Shown here piece after piece: positions 1 through 6,918 of a DNA stretch of 9,537 nucleotides. The notes below the pieces were generated by a model. It saw nothing but the letters and a program-made list of their open reading frames with translations, was not told the origin of the DNA and searched no databases. The stretch is from the NCBI GenBank assembly GCA_964644025.1, contig CAZXVW010000167.1, positions 1 through 9,537 of the forward strand. The letters are read 5' to 3'. The stretch's first letter is position 1, and each line of letters starts with the position of its first letter. The position numbers were made by a program, and so were the translations under genes. Source of the DNA: CAZXVW01 sp964644025. GTDB lineage: Bacteria > Acidobacteriota > Terriglobia > Bryobacterales > Bryobacteraceae.

Positions 1-57
1 AACGGAACCCTGAACGTGACCGTTGAAGTGATCGCCTCGGCCGAGACCGGCCGGTGA
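1..57 (+). CDS. C-terminal end of an unidentified protein (partial)
   Basis: Frame 1 is open from the first base and ends at a TGA at 55-57, giving an 18-residue tail that reads NGTLNVTVEVIASAETGR. The alternating hydrophobic pattern (LNVTVEVIA) suggests a final beta strand. The stop lies 17 bp before the next gene on the same strand, the spacing expected inside an operon. The fragment is too short to assign a family or function. It could be chance open frame, but strand, spacing and natural-looking composition favour a real gene that begins outside the window. Confidence 0.5.
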   Translation, partial: NGTLNVTVEVIASAETGR

Positions 58-74
58 TATCCTGAATATTTCCT

Positions 75-557
75 ATGGAACTAGCGAGCGTTCGGCTGGA
101 AATTCCCGCGGATGGCAACATCATCGTCGGGCACACGCATTTCATCAAGAGCGTGGAAGACCTCTACGAGGCCATCGTGAACACCGTGCCGCAGATGAAG
201 TTCGGCATCGCGTTCAACGAGGCTTCGCAGGACCGCCTGGTCCGGGTGGACGGCAATGACGAAGAGCTGAAGGCGATGGCCGTTCGGAACGCGCAGGCCA
301 TTGGCGCCGGGCACGCGTTCGTCATCACCCTGCGCGAGGGTTACCCGATCAACATTCTGAACCGGATCAAGGACGTGCCGGAAGTCTGCCGGATCTTCTG
401 CGCCACGGCCAACCCGGTGGAGGTGATCGTCGCCGAGACCGAACTGGGCCGGGCAATCCTCGGCGTGGTCGACGGGTTGACGCCGGTGGGCGTGGAGGGC
501 GACAAGGACGTGGCCGTCCGCAAGGAATTCCTCCGGAAGATCGGCTACAAGCGTTGA
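75..557 (+). CDS. Adenosine-specific kinase family protein (DUF355 / PF04008 type)
   Basis: This 160-residue protein matches my memory of the small adenosine-specific kinase family (Adenosine_kin, formerly DUF355), best known from hyperthermophilic archaea and also found in some bacteria. Family-like stretches are GHTHFIKSVEDLYEAIV near residues 19-33, KFGIAFNEAS near 42-51, the segment around GAGHAFVITL, INILNRIKDVPEVC, CATANPVEVIVAETELGRA and the C-terminal FLRKIGYKR. The length is that of the full family. No signal peptide or membrane segment is seen, so it should be cytoplasmic. Members are thought to bind or phosphorylate adenosine; the physiological role is poorly known. The ATG at 75 fits the usual N-terminus (MEL..VRLEIP), but the AT-rich leader shows no clear Shine-Dalgarno, so translation may depend on the upstream gene. 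Its stop overlaps the start of the next gene. Confidence 0.88.
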   Translation: MELASVRLEIPADGNIIVGHTHFIKSVEDLYEAIVNTVPQMKFGIAFNEASQDRLVRVDGNDEELKAMAVRNAQAIGAGHAFVITLREGYPINILNRIKDVPEVCRIFCATANPVEVIVAETELGRAILGVVDGLTPVGVEGDKDVAVRKEFLRKIGYKR

Positions 558-1576
558 AGATCCGCACCGAGGAGGAGCTGGAGGAGGTCCTCTCGCGTCC
601 CGTCGAGGCGGACCGGGCGGCGGTCCAGGCGCTGGGCGGCGAGCTGCTGGTGCTCGGCGCCGGCGGCAAGATGGGGCCGAGCCTGGCGGTGCGGGCCGTG
701 CGCGCGGCGCGGGATGCGGGTTGCCGGCTGCGGGTGACGGCGGTGTCGCGTTTCTCCGACGAGGCGGTACGCAAGCGGCTGGAGGCGGCCGGCGTAGAAA
801 CGATCCGCGCGGACCTGCTGGACCGGGTGCAGCTCGGGGGCCTGCCCTACGCGAAGAACGTGATCTTCATGGCCGGGCGCAAGTTCGGCTCGGCGGGTAA
901 GGAACCGCTCACCTGGGCAATGAACGCGCTGATGCCGGCGCGGGTGGCCGAGCGGTACCGGAATTCGCGGATCGTGGCCTTTTCCAGCGGGAACGTCTAC
1001 CCGTTGGTTCCGGTGACCAGTGGGGGCGCCACCGAGGATACGCCGCCCGGGCCGGTTGGCGAGTATGCGCAGTCGGTGTTGGCCCGGGAGCGGATGTTTC
1101 AATACTTTTCCGAGCGCTACGGGACGCCCGTGACGCTGCTGCGGCTGAACTACGCCGTCGAGCTGCGCTACGGCGTGCCGGCCGACATCGGCCGGAGGGT
1201 CTACGAGGGCCGGCCGGTGGACGTGACGATGGGGTACGTGAACCTCATCTGGCAAGGCGAGGCGAACTCGGTTTGCCTGCGGTCGTTTTCCCTTTGCCAG
1301 TCGCCGCCCGCCGTGTTGAACGTCACCGGGGCCGAGACGCTGGCGGTGCGCGACATGGCCGCGGAGTTTGGAAAGCGCCTCGGCGTCGAGCCGCGCTTCG
1401 ATGGCAGGGAAGCCGACACGGCGCTGCTGAGCAATGCGGCGCGGTGCCACGCGCGGTTCGGCCGGCCGGCGGTGGGGGTGGACCAGATGATCGACTGGAC
1501 CGCCGAATGGATTCGGGCCGGGGGAACCTGGTGGGGCAAGCCGACCCACTTTGAGACCCGCGACGGCAGGTTTTGA
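554..1576 (+). CDS. NAD(P)-dependent epimerase/dehydratase family protein
   Basis: The 340-residue product has the layout of an extended short-chain dehydrogenase/reductase. A Gly-rich dinucleotide loop, GAGGKMGPS, lies at residues 35-43 after a beta strand (LLVL). NVIFMAG at about 102-108 resembles the strand carrying the usual NNAG-like motif. SSGNVYP at 144-150 corresponds to the catalytic Ser strand. The catalytic Tyr would be Y171 in GEYAQSVLARER, but the Lys expected four residues later is V175. The substrate is unknown; nucleotide sugars or sugar acids are typical of the superfamily. The TTG at 554 is chosen because it overlaps the TGA of the preceding gene (TTGA) and because every ATG lies at or beyond the cofactor loop. 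No strong Shine-Dalgarno is visible, so termination-reinitiation coupling is likely. The next gene, a DapA-type lyase, starts 27 bp downstream and may act in the same pathway. Confidence 0.82.
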   Translation: MKIRTEEELEEVLSRPVEADRAAVQALGGELLVLGAGGKMGPSLAVRAVRAARDAGCRLRVTAVSRFSDEAVRKRLEAAGVETIRADLLDRVQLGGLPYAKNVIFMAGRKFGSAGKEPLTWAMNALMPARVAERYRNSRIVAFSSGNVYPLVPVTSGGATEDTPPGPVGEYAQSVLARERMFQYFSERYGTPVTLLRLNYAVELRYGVPADIGRRVYEGRPVDVTMGYVNLIWQGEANSVCLRSFSLCQSPPAVLNVTGAETLAVRDMAAEFGKRLGVEPRFDGREADTALLSNAARCHARFGRPAVGVDQMIDWTAEWIRAGGTWWGKPTHFETRDGRF

Positions 1577-1603
1577 CGGCGCGCCGGCGGAAGGGAAAGC
1601 ACG

Positions 1604-2629
1604 ATGGTGAGTTGGAGGGAAAGACTTTTCGAGGGCGTGGTGATCCCGGCGCATCCGCTGGCGCTGACGGCCGGGCGCAAGCTGGATGAGCGGCGGCAAC
1701 GCGCCTTGACGCGGTACTACCTGGCAGCGGGGGCCGGCGGCATCGCGGTGGGCGTACACACGACGCAGTTCGCCATCCACGATCCGAAGGCGGGCCTGCT
1801 GCGGCCGGTGCTGGAGCTGGCCGCCGAGGAGGCGCGGGAGGCTGGGGTGATCAAGGTAGCAGGCGTGTGTGGCGGCACGGAGCAGGCGGTTCGGGAGGCC
1901 GGGATGGCCGCCGGGTTGGGTTACGACGTCGCGCTGGTCAGCCTGGGCGCGTTGCAGCAAAGCCCGGTGAGCGAACTGCTGGCGCATATGCGGGCGGTGG
2001 CCGAGGTGCTTCCGGTGTTCGGCTTCTACCTACAGCCGGCCGTCGGAGGAAGGTTTCTGCCGTACGCCTTCTGGCGGGCCGTTGCTGAGATCGACAACGT
2101 GGTTGCGATCAAGGTCGCCCCGTTCAACCGGTATCAGACACTGGATGTGGTGCGGGCGGTTGCTGACAGCAGCCGGGCCGGGGAAATCGCCTTGTACACG
2201 GGCAACGATGACAACATCGTGATGGACCTGTTAAGCTGGTTTCACCTGGGCGGGCGCCAGCTTCGCATTCGCGGGGGGCTGCTGGGTCAGTGGGCTGTCT
2301 GGACACTCCGTGCCGTGGAACTGCTCGACCGGATCCATGCCATCACCCGCGAGGGAGCACCCGTTCCGGCCGACTGGTTCCGGTTGGCGGCGGAGATCAC
2401 CGATGCCAACGCCGCCATCTTCGACGCGGCGCACGATTTCCGTGGCTGTATCGCCGGGATCCAGGAGGTGTTGCGCCGGCAAGGGCTGCTGGCCGGCCGT
2501 TGGTGCCTGGATCCGGAAGAAGATCTCTCGCCGGGACAGGCGGAGGAAATCGACCGGATCTGGGATGCCTATCCGCATCTGAGGGACGATGCGTTTGTCC
2601 GGGAACATCTTGATGAATGGTTGAGGTGA
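1604..2629 (+). CDS. Dihydrodipicolinate synthase (DapA)-superfamily lyase/aldolase
   Basis: The 341-residue protein looks like a class I aldolase-type TIM barrel of the DapA/N-acetylneuraminate lyase superfamily. The N-terminus (LFEGVVIPAHPLALTAGRKLDE) resembles the family's opening strand. AVAIK-like sequence places the Schiff-base Lys at K170 (VVAIKVAPFN), and GFYLQP at 140-145 carries Y142 in the position of the family's catalytic Tyr (YYN.P in canonical members). The canonical GTTGE segment is replaced by AVGVHTTQFA near 48-57, and the protein is about 40-50 residues longer than typical DapA. It is therefore more likely a specialised 2-oxo acid aldolase or dehydratase than the lysine-pathway enzyme. 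A purine-rich GGAAGGGAAAG precedes the ATG. The gene sits between the epimerase and metY; its stop codon forms part of the metY ribosome-binding site. Substrate is unassigned. Confidence 0.8.
   Translation: MVSWRERLFEGVVIPAHPLALTAGRKLDERRQRALTRYYLAAGAGGIAVGVHTTQFAIHDPKAGLLRPVLELAAEEAREAGVIKVAGVCGGTEQAVREAGMAAGLGYDVALVSLGALQQSPVSELLAHMRAVAEVLPVFGFYLQPAVGGRFLPYAFWRAVAEIDNVVAIKVAPFNRYQTLDVVRAVADSSRAGEIALYTGNDDNIVMDLLSWFHLGGRQLRIRGGLLGQWAVWTLRAVELLDRIHAITREGAPVPADWFRLAAEITDANAAIFDAAHDFRGCIAGIQEVLRRQGLLAGRWCLDPEEDLSPGQAEEIDRIWDAYPHLRDDAFVREHLDEWLR
2623..2629 (+). promoter_or_regulatory. Ribosome-binding site of metY embedded in the upstream stop
   Basis: GAGGTGA contains a Shine-Dalgarno core and ends in the TGA that terminates the DapA-type gene. 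It lies five bases before the ATG at 2635 and decides between that start and the earlier ATG at 2617. The arrangement predicts translational coupling of the two genes. Confidence 0.65.
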
Positions 2630-2634
2630 AGACA

Positions 2635-3936
2635 ATGACGACAGAGAAGAATGAGGAACACGCCTTCGGTTTCAACACCCGTGCCTTGCATGCCGGCTAC
2701 GAGCCGGACCCGACGACGGGCGCCCGCGCGGTGCCGATTTATCAATCCACTTCCTTCGTGTTCAAGGACTCCGCGCACGCCGCGCGCCTGTTCGCGCTGG
2801 AGGAGTTCGGCAATATCTACACGCGCATCATGAACCCCACGACCGACGCGCTGGAGCAGCGGGTGGCGTCGCTGGAGGGCGGCGCCGCCGCGCTGGCGAC
2901 CGCCAGCGGTCAGGCGGCGCAGTTTCTCACGGCCAACAGCCTGATGGAGTCCGGCGACGAGGCGGTGGCCGCCAGCACGCTATACGGAGGCACCTACACG
3001 CAGTTCGATGTCAGTCTCCGGAAGATGGGCTACCAGGTGCGGTTTGTCGATCCGGATGAGCCGGAAAATTTCCGCAAGGCGATCACGCCGAAGACGAAGT
3101 TTCTTTACGGTGAAACCATCAGCAACCCCCGCGGCAACGTGCTCGACATCGAGGCCGTGGCCCGGATTGCCCACGAGCACAATCTGCCGCTGGTGGTCGA
3201 CAACACCTTCGCCTCGCCCTACCTGTGCCGGCCGATCGAGCATGGCGCCGACATCGTGGTTCAATCGCTGACCAAATTCATGGGCGGGCACGGCACCTCC
3301 ATCGGCGGCATCATCGTCGACAGCGGGAAGTTCGACTGGGCGAAAGGCAACTTCCCTCAGATCACCGAGCCTGCCCGCTCGTATCATGGCTTGAATTTCT
3401 ACGAAACCTTCGGGGCGATCGCCTTCATCATCCGCACCAGGGTCGAGGCGCTGCGCGACATGGGCCCCTGCATGAGTCCATTCAACGCCTTCCTGTTTCT
3501 GCAAGGAATCGAGACCCTGGGTGTCAGAATGGAGCGGCACGTGGCCAACGCGCTGGCGGCGGCGAAGTTTCTGGAGGAGCACCCGGCGGTGAACTGGGTG
3601 GCCTATCCGTCGCTGCCTTCCAGTCCGTACCACGGATTAGCGTCGAAGTATCTTCCCAAGGGCGCCGGCGCCGTTTTCAGCTTCGGCATCAAGGGCGGTT
3701 ATGAGGCCGGGCGCAAGTTGATCGAGAGCGTCAAGCTGTTTTCGCACCTGGCCAATATCGGCGACGCCCGGAGCCTGGTGATCCACCCGGCCTCGACCAC
3801 GCACCAGCAGCTCAGCGCCGCCGAGCAGAAGGCGGCCGGGGTGGAGCCGGACATGATCCGCCTTTCAATCGGCCTGGAAGACATCGACGACATTCTCTGG
3901 GACCTGGACCAGGCATTGGCAGCGTCGCAAAAGTGA
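2635..3936 (+). CDS. metY: O-acetylhomoserine sulfhydrylase / aminocarboxypropyltransferase (MetY type)
   Basis: This 433-residue protein is a clear PLP enzyme of the Cys/Met metabolism family. It makes homocysteine (and acetate) from O-acetylhomoserine and sulfide in the direct sulfhydrylation route to methionine. Diagnostic features are FNTRALHAGYEPDPTTGAR at 13-31, IYTRIMNPTTDALEQRVASL at 61-80, ALATASGQAA at 86-95, VVDNTFASPYLCRP at 187-200 with the cofactor Asp at D189, and SLTKFMGGHGTSIGG at 211-225 with the PLP-binding Lys at K214. HPASTTHQQL near the C-terminus is also typical. The length matches MetY rather than the shorter MetB/MetC. I prefer the ATG at 2635 over the in-frame ATG at 2617, because GAGGTGA at 2623-2629 is a good Shine-Dalgarno five bases upstream and it avoids overlap with the preceding gene. 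Succinyl- or phosphohomoserine as substrate cannot be excluded from sequence alone. Confidence 0.95.
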   Translation: MTTEKNEEHAFGFNTRALHAGYEPDPTTGARAVPIYQSTSFVFKDSAHAARLFALEEFGNIYTRIMNPTTDALEQRVASLEGGAAALATASGQAAQFLTANSLMESGDEAVAASTLYGGTYTQFDVSLRKMGYQVRFVDPDEPENFRKAITPKTKFLYGETISNPRGNVLDIEAVARIAHEHNLPLVVDNTFASPYLCRPIEHGADIVVQSLTKFMGGHGTSIGGIIVDSGKFDWAKGNFPQITEPARSYHGLNFYETFGAIAFIIRTRVEALRDMGPCMSPFNAFLFLQGIETLGVRMERHVANALAAAKFLEEHPAVNWVAYPSLPSSPYHGLASKYLPKGAGAVFSFGIKGGYEAGRKLIESVKLFSHLANIGDARSLVIHPASTTHQQLSAAEQKAAGVEPDMIRLSIGLEDIDDILWDLDQALAASQK

Positions 3937-3954
3937 ACCGCCGGGGCCGCTATC

Positions 3955-4889
3955 TCAGACGGCGGCGGGAACACCGAGCCCGGTAGCCGGCAACGGCGAC
4001 ATGACCAGCTCGGGAGCGTTACGCCGGAGCAAGTCGCCGACGATGGCGGCGCGGCGGACGCGTTCCCGCTGCATGAGCGCCACGGTGGCGTCCAGATGCG
4101 TGCCGCTCGGGTAGACATCCGGGGAGTTGCGCAGGCCGAACTTGACGTAGATGGGCGCGGCGACGCGGATCAGGTCCGGCAGTTCGTAGTAGCGAATGAA
4201 GCCGCCGATGTTGTCGGGCGCCTCGATGTAGAAATCGATCACCGCGTCAATGGCCGCCCGGATGGCGGCTACCTGGGGCAGGGTCAGGTCCGAGGCGATG
4301 TTGATGGTGTCGGCGCCGAGATCCTCGAGAATGCGCGCGCTGGCCGGGTTACCCGGCGCCATCATCACCGAAGTCTTGATAACCAGCTCCGGGGGCAGGT
4401 CGCCGGCGGCGCGCATTTTAGCGATTGCTTGCAAGCAGCCGATGTCGGAGACGAGCACGCTGCGCAGACCCAGTGCAACGCCGCGCTGGACATCCGTGAG
4501 CGCGTAGCGGAGCTGGTCCGCCCCGCGCAGGCTCAGGCCGATGGTTTTCCCGCCGGGGGTGTAAGCCTGGTGGCCGGTGTCAAAGGTGGCTCGAGGGCCC
4601 ACGAAGAGGTTGACCTCGATGCCGGCCTCCCGGCCCAGGGCGCACATTTCGCGGATCTCATCGTCGGGGAGCATCATGATGCCGCTGCCCTGGCTGATGC
4701 GGTGCACGCGGACGCCGCGCTGCTTCGCTTCATCCAGCACGGCGCGCAGGGCACAGCCGGTCCTTCCGTGCTGGGGATTTCAAAGCGGTACTGGCCGCCG
4801 TCAGGGAAACGTTTGGGGGAGGCCGGGCAGTCGGCCGGATCGCGGCTGGGGACCCCGAGGGTCTCCAGGGCCTTTTGAATGGATTGCAT
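3955..4889 (-). CDS. U32-peptidase-like conserved protein, interrupted by a frameshift
   Basis: The reading starts at the ATG complementary to 4887-4889 (MQSIQKALETLGVPSRD), preceded by AGGAG seven bases upstream, and continues as GGQYRFEIPSTEGP. The continuation LRAVLDEAKQRGVRVHRISQ is in another frame, which runs intact to the TGA at 3955-3957. Restoring one base near 4750-4757 (for example GTG GCC for GTGCC) joins them into about 311 residues reading EGPAVALRAVLDEA. Without it, translation from the ATG would stop at 4674 after 72 residues. The intact part carries HRISQGSGIMML, NLFVGPRA, KTSVMMAPGNPASARILEDL, IEAPDNIGGFIRYYE and YVKFGLRNSPDVYPSGTHLD. I recall these from a widespread uncharacterised TIM-barrel family often annotated as peptidase U32-like; no enzymatic activity is assigned. 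It lies 5 bp after thrB. The rest is undecayed, so an assembly error or recent mutation is likelier than an old pseudogene. Confidence 0.75.
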
Positions 4890-4894
4890 GGCAA

Positions 4895-5815
4895 CTACTC
4901 CTGGCTGAGTTCGTAGCCGTGCCGGGCGATACCCGCCCAGAGCACGTCGGCATGATGACCATGGAAGGCGAACACCTGGCGTATCAGGTCGCATACGGTC
5001 TCACTACCGCGCTCGTAGAATACCAGAACCGAGGGGCCGGCGCCGCTGAGGAAGCAGCCGAGCAGGCCGGGCGCCCGGAGCTTGAGAATCTCGTCCAGGC
5101 CAGGGACCAGGGGGGCGCGGTAGGGCTGGTGGATCCGGTCGTCGAGCGCGGTGGGGAAGGCGCTGGTGGTCCCGGTGGCCAGCGCGGCCATCAGCAGGCT
5201 GGCCCGCTGAATGTTGAAGACCGCGTCGGCACGGGAGTAAGAATCGGGGAGGACGGCGCGAGCCTGCTCGGTGGGCAGGATGAAATCCGGCACCACGACG
5301 GCGATGCCGTACCGGGCCGGCAGTTCCAGCCGGACCGAATGCGTCGTGCCGCCGGCGTCGATCGCGCTGGCGACGATGGAGCCCAGCACGCAGGCCGAAA
5401 CATTATCGGGATGGCCCTCGATGCGCGCCGCTTCGTCGAGGATCCGCAGTGGTTTCCATCCCAGGCCGAGCAACTGGTCGGCGATCACCACGCCGGCGGT
5501 GAGAGCGGCGGCGCTGGAACCCAGGCCCTTGCCGACCGGGATGTCATTGTTGATATCCAGTTCGACCGGCGGCAGCTCGGAGTCGGTGTCCCGGGCCACG
5601 GCGAGGGCGGTCCGCCAGATGAGATTCTCTTCCCCGGCAGGGATCATCCCGGCGTCCCGGCCCCGGACCTGAATGCGCAGCCGCTCGCTCCGGCGGAACC
5701 GGCAGTCCAGATAAACGTTGAGCGCCAGCCCCAGGGCGTCGAAGCCGGGCCCCAGGTTAGCGCTCGAGGCCGGGACACGAAGCTTCCAGGCGTCCCCCCT
5801 GGCCGGCTTACCCAT
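4895..5815 (-). CDS. thrB: Homoserine kinase
   Basis: This 306-residue GHMP-family kinase phosphorylates L-homoserine with ATP, the penultimate step of threonine synthesis. VPASSANLGPGFDALGLAL at residues 14-32 is the hallmark N-terminus of ThrB. PVGKGLGSSAAALTAG at 93-108 is the GHMP phosphate-binding loop. EGHPDNVSA around 140 and the C-terminal CFLSGAGPSVLVF complete the set of family motifs. Length is normal and no transmembrane or secretion signal is seen. The ATG complementary to 5813-5815 lies inside the end of the Gfo/Idh gene (ATGGGTAA, an 8-bp overlap), indicating translational coupling. An AGAAGG lies about ten bases upstream. The final codons CAG GAG TAG supply the Shine-Dalgarno of the next gene. 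No thrA or thrC is visible beside it; its neighbours are a dehydrogenase and a U32-like protein, an unusual setting. Confidence 0.95.
   Translation of the reverse strand: MGKPARGDAWKLRVPASSANLGPGFDALGLALNVYLDCRFRRSERLRIQVRGRDAGMIPAGEENLIWRTALAVARDTDSELPPVELDINNDIPVGKGLGSSAAALTAGVVIADQLLGLGWKPLRILDEAARIEGHPDNVSACVLGSIVASAIDAGGTTHSVRLELPARYGIAVVVPDFILPTEQARAVLPDSYSRADAVFNIQRASLLMAALATGTTSAFPTALDDRIHQPYRAPLVPGLDEILKLRAPGLLGCFLSGAGPSVLVFYERGSETVCDLIRQVFAFHGHHADVLWAGIARHGYELSQE
4897..4901 (-). promoter_or_regulatory. Ribosome-binding site of the U32-like gene inside the thrB end
   Basis: AGGAG on the minus strand is formed by the last thrB codons (CAG GAG TAG) and sits seven bases before the ATG at 4889. 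It supports that ATG as the true start of the frameshifted gene and indicates coupling to thrB. Confidence 0.6.
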
Positions 5816-6824
5816 TCAGGATGACCTTCTGGCCCTCCCGGCAGGATCTGTAGATAGAAAGCACGAGTTCGAGCGCGCGGTAGCCGTCCTCGCCGGAGCA
5901 AGACGGAGGCCGGCCTGCTTTCACCGCCTCGCCAAAGTCGGTGAACTGGCGCTCGAACGGCGTGAGCGGGATGTTCATCGGGTCGGCCGAGCCCGATTCC
6001 ACCGCGGTGACCAACGGCGGCGCTTCGCCCTCGTAATCCCTGACGTCCCAGGCCGTCAGCTTGTCGCCGGAGAGGATGGCGGTGCCCTTGGTGCCGTGGA
6101 TTTCCACCCGTTCGGTATAGCCCGGCCAGAACGCCGTCGAGGACTGCAGGACGCCCTGGGCGCCGTTGCGATACCGCATCAGCGCGCCGATGACGTCTTC
6201 GGATTCGATCTTGTGCATCGCGCCAAGCTGCCAGAGGCCGAACAGCTCCTTGACCGGACCGATCAGCCAGAGCAGGATATCGACCTGGTGGATCGCCTGG
6301 TTGATCAGCGCGCCGCCGCCCTCGACGGCCCAGCTTCCTTTGATCGGGCGCGAGTAATACTCGGGGCTCCGGTACCACTTCACGTAAGCGTCGGCCTCAA
6401 GGATCTTGCCCAGCTTGCCCGCCTCGATCGCTTTCTTGACAAACAGGCTTGCATCGTCGAAGCGGTGCTGGCTGACGACGCCGAGCTGAATGCCGGCCTG
6501 GCGCGCGGTGTCGATCATCTTGCGCGCCGTTTCCAGGTCGATCGCCATGGGTTTCTGCACCTGGATGCTCTTGCCGGCCTGGGCGCAGACCTCCAGCGGC
6601 TGCAGCCGAAAATCCGGGAAGGTGCAGACATCAACGTAATCGACCCTGGGGTGCCGGCAAACCTCTTCGTAGGTGGGGACGAATTCGGCGCCCCATTGCT
6701 CGGCGAACCGCCGGCCGGCCTCCTCGACGACGTCGGTGCAGACGGTGACCTGGTAGCCGATGTTCTTGTATGCCTGCGCGTGCTTGTTGGAAATCGCGCC
6801 GGTTCCAATGATTCCGACTCGCAA
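5808..6824 (-). CDS. Gfo/Idh/MocA-family NAD(P)-dependent oxidoreductase
   Basis: The 338-residue product is a cytoplasmic dehydrogenase of the glucose-fructose oxidoreductase/inositol dehydrogenase family. RVGIIGTGAISNKHAQAY at residues 2-19 is the N-terminal Rossmann motif. VDVCTFPDFR at 64-73 and IQVQKPMAIDLETA at 87-100 hold the nucleotide-side segment with the catalytic Lys at K91; the usual EKP is QKP here. GGGALINQAIHQVDILLWL at 169-187 contains the family's H179 and D182. The C-terminal half is the expected mixed alpha/beta substrate domain. Start choice: TTG complementary to 6822-6824, because AAGGAGG lies eight bases upstream and the protein then begins exactly at the Rossmann strand; there is no suitable ATG. 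Substrate is probably a sugar, cyclitol or derivative. It follows the isomerase gene by 94 bp and overlaps thrB by 8 bp. Confidence 0.92.
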   Translation of the reverse strand: MRVGIIGTGAISNKHAQAYKNIGYQVTVCTDVVEEAGRRFAEQWGAEFVPTYEEVCRHPRVDYVDVCTFPDFRLQPLEVCAQAGKSIQVQKPMAIDLETARKMIDTARQAGIQLGVVSQHRFDDASLFVKKAIEAGKLGKILEADAYVKWYRSPEYYSRPIKGSWAVEGGGALINQAIHQVDILLWLIGPVKELFGLWQLGAMHKIESEDVIGALMRYRNGAQGVLQSSTAFWPGYTERVEIHGTKGTAILSGDKLTAWDVRDYEGEAPPLVTAVESGSADPMNIPLTPFERQFTDFGEAVKAGRPPSCSGEDGYRALELVLSIYRSCREGQKVILNG

Positions 6825-6918
6825 TGGACTATCCTCCTTCGAAGATAAAGACACAAATAACGTTGGCGTTTCGCACCGTTCAGGCGGCGGCGCGGACGCC
6901 CCAACCGTTCCGGTTCGA
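6825..6918 (-). other. Intergenic region with a small inverted repeat
   Basis: This 94-bp gap between the isomerase gene and the Gfo/Idh gene contains AACCG-TTC-CGGTT at 6903-6915, a 5-bp stem with a 3-base loop just after the isomerase stop. It is followed by an AT-richer stretch (around 6838-6860) before the Gfo/Idh start. There is no T-run after the hairpin, so a rho-independent terminator is not supported. The AT-rich part could hold a promoter for the downstream trio, but I see no good -35/-10 pair. Confidence 0.3.
6834..6840 (-). promoter_or_regulatory. Strong Shine-Dalgarno for the TTG-initiated Gfo/Idh gene
   Basis: GAAGGAGG on the minus strand lies about eight bases before the TTG at 6824. 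This near-perfect Shine-Dalgarno outweighs the rare start codon and fixes the N-terminus of the dehydrogenase. Confidence 0.7.

Noticed and set aside
545..1987. Long open frame of 480 codons on the minus strand opposite the epimerase and DapA-type genes
   Set aside because: It crosses three recognisable plus-strand genes, is rich in Arg, His, Pro and Gln as expected for the antisense of GC-rich coding DNA, and shows no family motif.
3938..3965. Possible terminator between the convergent metY and U32-like genes (CCGCCG paired with CGGCGG)
   Set aside because: The stem is only six base pairs with a loop of about 16 bases, has no T-run on either side and uses bases inside the minus-strand coding end.
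4740..4790. Programmed -1 ribosomal frameshifting as explanation for the split U32-like gene
   Set aside because: There is no slippery heptamer or evident downstream pseudoknot, and a single missing base explains the sequence more simply.
4577..5824. Long plus-strand open frame of 415 codons opposite thrB and the U32-like gene
   Set aside because: thrB on the other strand has unmistakable motifs; the plus-strand translation is Gly/Arg/Ala-rich shadow sequence.
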